Assembly (NCBI GenBank): GCA_032718475.1
Contig: JAUCBJ010004157.1
Span: 1 to 47,916 of the forward strand
DNA: 47,916 bases
Origin: Nemertoderma westbladi
Taxonomy: Eukaryota > Xenacoelomorpha > Nemertodermatida > Nemertodermatidae
Direction: 5' to 3'
Shown here: positions 40,326 to 47,916 of the stretch, piece by piece
Position numbering within the stretch: the stretch's first letter is position 1
Layout of the letters: every line of letters starts with the position of its first letter
Notes under the pieces: generated by a model
The model's input: only the letters and a program-made list of their open reading frames with translations
Database searches by the model: none
Told to the model about the DNA's origin: nothing
Made by a program: the position numbers and the translations under genes

Positions 40326-41188
40326 ATGACACAACGACATGCTATGATAAAGCGTATAATAAAATCCATGGAACTAACTTGTAATATAGAGGCTAGGATG
40401 TTGCCAAAGGCCATGCGCGACGTTGTACTCGACATGAGTATCATCAAGATCGGATCCTTTATATGGGAGGACCTTAATAGCAACTTCGCAGGAATGCCCA
40501 AGGAGGAGCATCGATTGCCTACATCTTATGTGGACACTAGACCATAGAGCAAGGATATTTTAGAGAATATAACACGCTTAAAACTGGAACTGGTTATATC
40601 TCATATCTTATGTTCAGTTGGGACTATAAGGAGAGTAAGAGGAACAAATATACAGACGTATATGGTGAGGGAGATACCCCCAACATCAACAAGTTTGAGT
40701 CACAATTAAAGTGGCGAGGATGTGTATACTTGGCAATTACCGCACCTCCGCAGATAATCTTGCAATACTACCTTGCGATTGAATCATCAGTTAACGTGTG
40801 TTTCATCGCTGATGTAGTGTCTAGGACAATTAAGCGACATCCATTATGTCTTGGCGAAGGACATACAGTTTACGAGGGAGGAAGGATGCATACAGACGTA
40901 TTCCGCCGATTTCTCCAACCATTTTACAACACCGATGCCCACTGTGAAGTTTTCATGCGAGCGGGATTCAGCTTTTTTCGAGACATTTATCTCATCCACG
41001 CAGGAAGCCTCATCGACAAACCGTTGATGTTGACGTTAGTACCCTATGACGGGGAACGCCATGTGGAGATTAAGGGCCCAGAAGGATCCTGGAAGTTGCG
41101 CACGCCTACCGCTCATCATTCCGAAGAGGATCCGACCGAGTGCACGATAATCAACGAGCCGTTGCAGCAGCTTATTGAGATAGAGTAG
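40326..41188 (+). pseudogene. Copy of extra protein, central region
   Basis: Frames 40326-40547 (AMIKRIIKSMELTCNIEARM) and 40610-41188 (FSWDYKESKRNKYTDVYGEGD, ILQYYLAIESSVNVCFIADVV, LCLGEGHTVYEGGRMH, VPYDGERHVEIKGPEGSW). Stops and frameshifts near 40547 and 41188 break it. Substitutions relative to 12577-14333 are mostly conservative, which suggests past selection on the protein. Confidence 0.65.
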
Positions 41189-41593
41189 AATCTTCCGAGG
41201 AAGGCGCGAACCGAGGTACGCAAGCTAGAGAAGAGCGACGCCATGGTTTGTGTGCAACCTACGGAGATGAACGTACCGACTGACCCCAATGATGAAGACT
41301 ATCATGTGGATGGTAGCAATCGCCCCATTGGAGATTTCATTTACGAGCGAGTTTGGTATCCTGCCAACACCATTTGTGGCAGATGCGGTGCTACTGGCCA
41401 TCACGCAAAGAAATGTGGAGCCAAGCATATGTCTCTACCAGATCTAGTGTGCAACTGGTGTGGGGATCAATGGTCACACACTTTCTACACCTTCTGGCGT
41501 TTCGTAGCTCAGTGCACATATTGTAACATCAAAGGACATGGGGCTTCTGAATGTCAACTCAGGGACATTCCCTATGAGCATATGTCGGTCTAG
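41189..41593 (+). pseudogene. Copy of extra protein, triple zinc knuckle
   Basis: Main frame 41243-41593. All three knuckles are intact: CGRCGATGHHAKKC, CNWCGDQWSHTFYT followed by F in place of the final Cys, and CTYCNIKGHGASEC. The third keeps the first Cys that BEL-2 lost, while the second has lost its last Cys (YTFW versus YTCW), so the two copies decayed independently. The frame ends PYEHMSV and is then broken. Confidence 0.7.
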
Positions 41594-41641
41594 ATCATCT
41601 GACAGCTATTTGACTATTGGGAGAATCTCGCAGATGAGCAT

Positions 41642-42365
41642 GTGTCGACGCAGCGAAGCCGTTTCCCCATGAGAGTGCATTTGGGATTTTGGGCCATAAA
41701 CCATCTCATTATGTTGAAGAAAGGATACGTGGAACCTTTAGAGGTGCTAGACATATTGCCATTAAATACTGGCTTTAAGGTCGTGAGGGACTATTTCCTA
41801 CAGGTACACCCGGACAATAAGAACACTTGGAATTTCCAAACCGTGGTGAACAAGATTACCGCTGGAGAATTCGACAAATTGCGAGTCGAACAGCGGAATC
41901 GGGGAGCCTGGCATTCAATCGCTTGGGCTTATCGGAGCGCATTTTATCACAAACGCAATGACCTCATGTATATTAGACGAGGCAGACATCTTGCCTGAGA
42001 CTGGCTTCAAGGCCACGCCATTACCCGAGAAGATACGCCACCCTCAAGATGACCCGCAGTTTCGCATTCTTAGAGCCCAGAAGGCCGGACAGGAGATTAA
42101 AAAGGTAGTGAACATCGCCAAAAGGACCACATCAAAGTCACAAATCCGGATGACTCGAGGCACCATTTCCCTTCCTAGAGAACCGCGTGGGGGGACAGGG
42201 TTTGCTTTGCCCGAACCCATGAGGGTTCAGACAGAGGTGTCGGTGGACGGAACGGTCTCGGAGAGCGAGGTGTCGGTGGACGGTGTGGTCCCGCCCTTTA
42301 GACTACCTCCTAGCGTTGCGGAAGCTCAGCCCGACCCAACTAAACGCATGATCGGGATCGGATGA
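41642..42365 (+). pseudogene. Copy of extra protein, C-terminal region
   Basis: Frames 41642-41998 (FPMRVHLGFWAINHLI, NTGFKVVRDYFLQVHPDNK, TVVNKITAGEFDKLRV) and 41958-42365 (LDEADILPETGFKATPLPEK, QKAGQEIKKVVNIAKR, VVPPFRLPPSVAEAQ). A frameshift at about 41960 joins them. The second frame shows how the BEL-2 protein probably continued past 12107. The C-terminal 90 residues are Pro/Val-rich with short internal repeats of the form EVSVDG. Confidence 0.65.
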
Positions 42366-42552
42366 GGATTTAGAGGATTGAGCGCCTGACGGATGTGCAA
42401 GATACCAGTTGTTCCCTTTCCTATCGTTCTAGAACCACAGAGAGCTCGGCGCCGGAGCCCGAGCCCAGTTTGATCTTGACCACCACCCAGTCGTCTTAGA
42501 GGGCGAGGTCGATCTTTTTCGACGAAAGAATAAGAGGAGCGAGGTAGAGGAA

Positions 42553-42572
42553 GGAAGGCTTGCGAGCCTACC
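42553..42572 (+). repeat. GRLASLP palindrome in the inverted copy
   Basis: GGAAGGCTTGCGAGCCTACC. About 50 bp on, a partial second unit (42604-42618) precedes the sequence that directly follows the single unit in BEL-2 (11633). The two copies therefore differ in motif number here. Confidence 0.9.
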
Positions 42573-42772
42573 ATTGTAGTTGGAGAGCGAGATTATGGAG
42601 AAAGGATGTGAGCCTACCGTTAGCGATTAGCGCTCAGGAGAAGATATCTAGACCAGTAGGATGAACTTTTGAGCTCGTCAGGAGAACACTTTAAAAGACT
42701 TATTTGGAAATTATTTTAGCGCATTGTGTTTGTTTATATTTGGACTGATTTAATTTGGTGAATTTATTATGT

Positions 42773-43387
42773 ACAGTCCCTATCTCATTCTGAATATTAT
42801 TTCTCAAACTGGGTATCATTTCTCAAACCTTTTACTAATGATAGTCAACGGAGAATTTCAGTAGGTAAGACAGGGGTAAGAGTTGAGAAATCAGAAAGAT
42901 GCAGCCAGCTCAATCTAACTCAAACTGGAGTCTGGCGCCATGGTTTGAGTTAGGTTGACTTCCAAATGTGCCATACTCAGCATTACTCTTCCTGTACGGG
43001 ATGGATAATTACTCTGGTTGAGTGAGGTACCACCACATGGGGAAGGGGCCTCTGTCTGTTGCTTGGGCTCTTGAGTTAATGGGTTGAATTACATAAGCTG
43101 GGCAGGCCGGCTTGCGTGTGTCTCATAAAAGACATGTCAATCACGCAGTTCCTTTGTGGGCTCTACTAAATGTATGTTGTTAACTAAACCTCGGCCTTGT
43201 TAACTAAAGGCTCGGTCTGTTTGTAGAGAAGTTTTAATTCTGGGAATATTGTTGTGGGATATTGGTGCTCTGTTGTCTGTCTGTTTGACAGTTTGATGTA
43301 AATTGGTGCCTTACAAGACATATCAGTTTAAAAATCTAATGGTTAAATAAGAATTATTAGTGCATATGAGACCTCGGATTCCCCGTA
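42773..43387. other. Intergenic DNA, no gene seen
   Basis: No coding motif. A short duplicated phrase (TTGTTAACTAAA with CTCGG) occurs near 43180-43220. Otherwise ordinary mixed sequence. Confidence 0.5.
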
Positions 43388-43662
43388 CTTAGTTCCAATT
43401 TAAGCCTCATGCGAATTTAGTTCCAATGGAAACGAATTTAGTTCCAATTTAGGCGAACTTAGTTCCAATAACTGGAGAAAAACGAAAACGAATTTAGTTC
43501 CAATGGATGCGAATTTAGTTCCAATGGATGTGAATTTAGCTCCAATGGATGCGAATTTAGTTCCAATCCCAGAATATCAAAACGAACTTAGTTCCAATGC
43601 ATGCGAATTTAGTTCCAATGGATGCGAATTTAGTTCCAATGGAAGCGAATTTAGTTCCAAAG
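43388..43662. repeat. 21 bp minisatellite
   Basis: About a dozen imperfect copies of GCGAATTTAGTTCCAATGGAT, some separated by unrelated bases. The period is seven codons, so one frame (43503-43697) reads as a heptad-like MDANLVP repeat; I treat that frame as a by-product. Confidence 0.92.
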
Positions 43663-43737
43663 GGGCGAGCCACGTAGTTGGCGAAGAATCTGTTTAATGA
43701 CACTATTAAGAGGCTGGTTAAACAATAATTCTAAATA

Positions 43738-43862
43738 ACTAACCCAAAACGCCCAACCTCCTAACGAAAACAATCTTATCCCAAACAACGCCCAAGCTCA
43801 TAACCCAAACTACGCCCAACCTCCTAACCCAAACAACGCCCATCCACCTAAACCTAGGTTTC
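43738..43862. repeat. 24 bp tandem repeat
   Basis: Five or so diverged copies of AACCCAAACAACGCCCAAC plus CTCCT. C-rich and G-poor on the plus strand. A run of ACATTAGTAAA units follows at about 43943-43990. Confidence 0.85.
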
Positions 43863-44097
43863 CTCTGGCCCCTTTGCCCGGTATACCCACCCCACACCCG
43901 GATGTATTGCGAATAATTGTGTTGACGATGTAATAGAGAATTAAACATTAGTAAAACATTAGTAAAACATTAAAGTTAAACATTAGAAACATTAGCGAAA
44001 TATACGCGACATTAAATTAAATTTATAAAATTGGTTGGTTATATTATATGGTTTATTTTAATTTAAAATAACGTTAATATGTTATGAGTCATACATT
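43863..44097. other. AT-rich spacer before repeat X
   Basis: Mostly A/T with short ACATTAG repeats. On the sense strand of the right X copy this is what follows AAGCGCGAACAA, so it may be the true continuation of X that gypsy-1 replaced on the left. Confidence 0.4.
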
Positions 44098-45970
44098 GTT
44101 CGCGCTTTCGAAGACCTTTAGCAGTTTAACCTGCCAAAATTTATATGTCTTTTCGTTAATTAAAACCACTTTAGCATACGACAATAATTTATGCTAATAC
44201 GCAAAACATTAGCCGAAGTCAGCCCATGCGCGATCATTCACCCGATGGATCTACACCCGGGAGACTGAATTCGGATGCTTGAATTGTATTATTACAGTGT
44301 AAGGTTGCAGTGTATACCTAATGTATTATTCGATAGATCGTTAATAATTAATCTCTGACAGATATTATTGGCTTTCGGGAAATATTAACAGTTCCTTTAG
44401 GACGTGGCGCTTTATCTATTTAAACAGAACTAAGACTTATACTAAACGCAACGATACTGCTTATGATTAAAGTATAAAACGTATTCTTTAGGAAATACTT
44501 TGTTACCAATCACAATCATACACACTATTCTGCCGACAGTCAGTACATTTGATCACACATAAAGAGAGCAGTAATTGACTCACGTAGGGTCTGCTAAATA
44601 ACATTGGATTCAATACACACCACATTAATATAAATCGCAATTGTTATGTATAGCCGGTCTCTCTAACCTGTAGTGTTATCAAGAAAATTGGGAATTGGGT
44701 GATTTATCCGTATTATCCAAATAGCAATATTTCCATCAACAAATATTTACAATTAATAACTGACGGTAAAATAACAGTACAAACAATATGATTAATGAGT
44801 TAGGTGATATTCGATTCGTGAGATTAGTTGTTAATTAGGTAACAGTTTATACTTTCGATAATTCAAGCAGTTTACGGTACAGCAGTATCTATCCAAAATG
44901 CCGGTGTTTCTGGCTTAGACAGCAATAACAACAAAGTATCAACGAAAAAACAGTAAGACTGAACACTCTCCTTATGATCGGCAGAAAAGCTACACGTCGA
45001 CAGGAAAAACCGCCCTGATTGGCCCAAGCCAAACAAAGAACCACGCGGCCAATGGCTGTTTCCATGTCAGCAACCAGCTGCTAGATGTCGTAATATGAAT
45101 CATCACGGCTAAACTGTGAAAGGTGGTTGATGCATTACAAGTTTTTTGTCTTACCATGTCCGCTAAAACACGTATATAGCAGAATGATTTTTATGTCCGT
45201 TAAAACACCTGTAAAGGTACCTTGCGGGCGAGGGGAATATATATACAGTTAGAAAACCTTTTTTAGAGTATTCCAGCGCCTGGGGGGGAACTGGCCAGCA
45301 TAGGCAAACGTATCAGTTATCCCACAAAAGCTTTTACACCGCTCCCAGAAAATGGGATTTAAGTCTATAAAATATACAAAATCACAGTTTCTAAAATACA
45401 AAAATACTCTAAACAGTTAGTCTTTCTTGCGCGGACGGCGTTTACGCAGTTTTTTGAAGCTAGCAAGAGTCCTTTTCTCTTTGGGGCGAGCCACTTTACT
45501 AGGAGGGCTATAACTCCTGGGTGAAGGGTGCAATATGATTGCATCAGAAGGTATGGGATTGCGATCGGTATATCCGCCGGTCGAAGTACCGGGTTGATTG
45601 ACATCAACGTCCGGGGAGAGGGGTCTAACGGCTTTGAGAGCTCGTTTCAAGACAGCCGCTCTTACGGGTCCTTTACGAGTGGTCTGAACGAGGGCCGTGG
45701 GTGGACCATAGGCAGTTAGAAACTTCCTTGGTTTAATGGTTCTTTCTAACTCGCGTTCGCGGGCTCGATACTCGTAAGGCCGTCGATATACCTCTTGTAA
45801 CTCAGGGTGTGAGTTGACGAATAAGTCTCCATAGGCAGGGTCTTGACGGATAAAGTTTATTAAGTTGTAAGACTGGATGTCACTCGGATTAATGCTCCTG
45901 AGAAATTTACGCACATATTTGGTTGAAATACATTCTCCAACGCGCTTCAATAGTTCATAACTTGATAGGC
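44098..45970 (-). repeat. Repeat X, right copy
   Basis: Reverse complement of 1-1897. It includes the C-terminal half of the zinc-knuckle ORF (from 45417) and its non-coding tail. The copy continues beyond 45970 toward the ORF start; the matching part of the left copy is outside the window. Confidence 0.85.
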
Positions 45971-46466
45971 GCGATTTCTGCTCGACGGAGGCAAACAAAT
46001 ATGGATGGAACGCATAAACTCCTTCATAGGCGCGTCCGGGATAATAGCGATGGCGTGAGTCACAATGTAAATCAGCGTTCGCTTCCCAAGCTCTTATATA
46101 ACGTAGTACAATCATTTCATCTACGCTCTCTAAATCATGGTTAAAGGGACAATCAAAGCTGGCATGTCCTTTTAATTGACAATGATGGCATTGAGTCATA
46201 AATTGAGGGCAAACCGCAAAAATGTGCAAATTATTAAATCTGCAATACGCGCAATAAATTTCCATCGCCGGTTGTTCGTGGAAATAGGAACAGCGGACGT
46301 TTGTGTCCATGGGCGTAACATGGTCTCTCGATGCGCATAACCGACAACGTTGCCGAGAAGCATAGTTGGCATGGCGATAATCGTACGCAGTGAGACACTG
46401 TGGACCTTGATACCATTCTAGGATGTAATCGTTGTCGCTGTTCCGAGCGCGATAGGCTGAATCTCC
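45417..46466 (-). CDS. Repeat X triple zinc-knuckle protein
   Basis: The frame is open from 46466; the first ATG is at 46310, but the knuckles start upstream of it. Three Cys/His units: CRLCASRDH followed by a distant Cys (CX2CX4HX9C), CAYCRFNNLHIFAVC (CX2CX5HX4C) and CHHCQLKGHASFDC (CX2CX4HX4C). The second has the same unusual spacing as in the BEL-2 extra protein, and the six residues between the last Cys of unit 2 and the first Cys of unit 3 (PQFMTQ versus WRFVAQ) match in length. The downstream parts (RYYPGRAYEGVYAFHPYLF, TKYVRKFLRSINPSD) align with the BEL-2 C-terminal region. The tail is basic. It is likely a nucleic-acid-binding, Gag-like protein. Confidence 0.68.
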   Translation of the reverse strand, partial: GDSAYRARNSDNDYILEWYQGPQCLTAYDYRHANYASRQRCRLCASRDHVTPMDTNVRCSYFHEQPAMEIYCAYCRFNNLHIFAVCPQFMTQCHHCQLKGHASFDCPFNHDLESVDEMIVLRYIRAWEANADLHCDSRHRYYPGRAYEGVYAFHPYLFASVEQKSRLSSYELLKRVGECISTKYVRKFLRSINPSDIQSYNLINFIRQDPAYGDLFVNSHPELQEVYRRPYEYRARERELERTIKPRKFLTAYGPPTALVQTTRKGPVRAAVLKRALKAVRPLSPDVDVNQPGTSTGGYTDRNPIPSDAIILHPSPRSYSPPSKVARPKEKRTLASFKKLRKRRPRKKD

Positions 46467-46881
46467 TCAGATTCTAAACATATTGGTTCGTCTTCCCAGT
46501 CTGTTACGAATAGAATTTTCGTGATCTATTCTCGGTTTATCGTTACGACGCCGCTGGGTATGATATTTAAATAGAACCATTTCCCTTTCGGTGCCTACAT
46601 CGTCCGTATCATGTAAATCGATAGGATGGCCGGTAGTTAAGAAGTCCATATACGTACCATTACGATGCGTATAGCGAGCGGTTAATTTTCGATAGTCCAA
46701 TTCACGCATAAGTTGCTCTTGGGACATCGGCGGTTCGATATCGTTAATCGATAAATAAACGACCATCGTCCTCCGTAATAGTCGGATCGGCTTCACCGCG
46801 TATCAAGCTATCCACAAACGCTTGTAAAGGTAGAGTATATCGCTCCCTGATACCAAGGTCATCTTCTATCAATTCCGTCAT
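46467..46881 (-). pseudogene. Repeat X protein, N-terminal part (stop and frameshift)
   Basis: A short frame starts at ATG 46881 (MTELIEDDLGIRERYTLPLQ, ending GRLFID at 46744). The coding then shifts to the frame 46770-46467 (NDIEPPMSQEQLMRELDYRKL, YMDFLTTGHPIDLHDTDDV, REMVLFKYHTQRRRNDKPRI). That frame is in phase with the zinc-knuckle frame, separated from it only by a TGA at 46467-46469. So one ancestral ORF of about 488 codons carries a frameshift near 46760 and one stop. An acidic N-terminus followed by a basic region is typical of Gag-like proteins. A GTG at 46796 is not a plausible start. Confidence 0.55.
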
Positions 46882-47916
46882 ATCTGTTATCTGAGTTTAT
46901 TAATATCAATATGAGTTAATATTTTAGGCAAGCGGGCGTGGCTGCCTACTAGGCTTTGCCCCCGGACAGTGGGTTTCTCAGCGCCGATGTACCGCTGTCG
47001 CAGTGTTTACGCCAACATGTAGCACAGCACGACAACGATAACCGGCACAAGTCCCACCACTGTCCGTCCCAAAAGCTTGAATCCACTTGAGGTTATCTCG
47101 GTAGAGTTAGGGCTATTTTACAATTGCGATTAGCTACTGTAAACACACTTTAGTAGTAACATTCACCTATAAACGCACAAATTCCATACAATCATTACTT
47201 ACTGCACACATGCATGCCATTTGTCCGTTAGTCAGTGTCTTCCAGAATGTCACGTATTTACTATGTATCCTTGGATACTAATAGCGCGCTATGTATACTC
47301 TTATGCTACGCAATGGGGCAAGCTTTTTATTGTTCCCTTAACTTGTTTCTAATTCTAGCGTGGGTGTTACCATGGTGACATTATGGAAAACTAGCGGTAG
47401 AATTAGGGCAATACTCATGCATACAGATCTGGGATGTTATTTAATAGTAATTCTTTAATTGTCAATATCCTCTTTATGCATGATTTTATAAATTTTATCG
47501 GCTATTGACTATATGTTGGAGATTCTCACACTCTAGCACACTCAATATGAATCTCCGCTCCCATGATCTATTAATTACTGGAATTTTGGGAATGTTATAA
47601 ATTGCACAAAATGACAATTTATGAAATTCATTCGAATATGAATTTAAATTTATTCCCGTGAATTTTATTATTTGATATTAAATTGACATAAATTTTATTC
47701 CAGAGCATATCTGGGGACTCAGGATCCTTAATTCTGTAAAATAGTCCTTCTAAGAATATCGGTAAATACTGCGATATCTTAATTGACTAGAAATTTTAAA
47801 GGATCGGGATTTTACAGATTTTAACAAATATTAAATTAATATTTAGGATGGGCACCAATTTATTCCAGAACTTGTCTGGGGACGTTAACCACTGATTCTA
47901 GAATTTGTCTTTCAAG
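46882..47916. other. Right-end DNA without genes; short repeat pair
   Basis: No coding motif. TTATTCCAGA...TCTGGGGAC occurs at 47695-47718 and again at 47859-47883, 164 bp apart, with similar AT-rich neighbours. This may be the start of a tandem array that continues past the window edge. Confidence 0.5.

Larger units (their letters stand above)
40277..42772 (+). mobile_element. Inverted, diverged copy of the BEL-2 extra-ORF region
   Basis: Similar over its length to the reverse complement of about 11488-13950: the second half of the extra protein, its triple zinc knuckles, its C-terminal domain and the 3' non-coding sequence. It lacks pol, the N-terminal segments and the LTR. It carries its own frameshifts and indels, some where BEL-2 is intact and vice versa. 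It may be a truncated relative of BEL-2 or part of a separate family that shares only these ORFs. Confidence 0.85.

Noticed and set aside
43503-43697. 64-codon frame with seven-residue repeats
   Set aside because: Direct translation of a 21 bp minisatellite; nothing else suggests coding.
1-45970. The whole region as one giant DNA transposon with 1.9 kb terminal inverted repeats
   Set aside because: The arms contain an ORF that continues beyond both ends, the copies differ by indels, and everything between them is explained by separate retrotransposons. No transposase, polymerase B or capsid genes are present.

Overview
This window looks like repeat-rich nuclear DNA of an invertebrate animal. 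Nearly everything that can be recognised is a retrotransposon, and the non-coding DNA between is AT-rich. There are no bacterial-style operons, ribosome binding sites, rRNA genes or CRISPR arrays, and I see no convincing host gene. The mix of BEL/Pao, Ty3/Gypsy and an RTE-like LINE fits many marine invertebrates; the species cannot be named from the sequence alone.

Layout. (1) 1-1897 and 44098-45970 are two copies of one repeat ('X') in inverted orientation about 42 kb apart. Each carries the 3' part of a zinc-knuckle ORF plus about 1.3 kb of non-coding DNA; the right copy continues to the ORF start near 46.88 kb. (2) 1898-6288 is a 5'-truncated, GC-rich Ty3/Gypsy element (gypsy-1), split by a truncated LINE (2174-3654). 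(3) 6289-8237 holds nothing recognisable. (4) 8238-8954 and 27967-28830 are two pieces of an old plus-strand BEL/Pao element (BEL-1). They are separated by a 19 kb minus-strand BEL/Pao element (BEL-2, 8955-27961) with 2.2 kb LTRs and an apparent 5 bp target duplication. (5) 28.8-31.2 kb is AT-rich, with a decayed reading frame, a near-perfect 95 bp palindrome and a 20-base poly(G) tract. (6) 31242-40152 is a minus-strand Ty3/Gypsy element (gypsy-2) with 256 bp LTRs, inserted at the poly(G) tract and itself interrupted by a complete RTE-like LINE (35027-38811, 10 bp target duplication). (7) 40277-42772 is a diverged, inverted copy of the extra-ORF region of BEL-2. (8) 43.4-44.0 kb holds 21 bp and 24 bp tandem repeats.

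How the parts relate. BEL-2 has the usual Gag (coiled coil, DUF1759-like, zinc knuckles), protease, RT, RNase H and integrase order, all decayed. It also has about 3.6 kb of additional coding sequence downstream of pol, where an env would sit. Those reading frames encode a protein with three consecutive zinc knuckles that is related to the protein of repeat X and is duplicated at 40-42.8 kb. A 20 bp near-palindrome that reads GRLASLP on both strands is scattered nine times through BEL-2, always in the same orientation, and recurs in the 40-42.8 kb copy. The LTR promoter of BEL-2 carries three CCAAT boxes, a heat-shock-element-like array and a TATA box in the sense orientation. Every element here has frameshifts, stops, deletions or interruptions, so the window is best read as a nest of insertions. 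The extra zinc-knuckle family and the GRLASLP palindrome are the least familiar parts.
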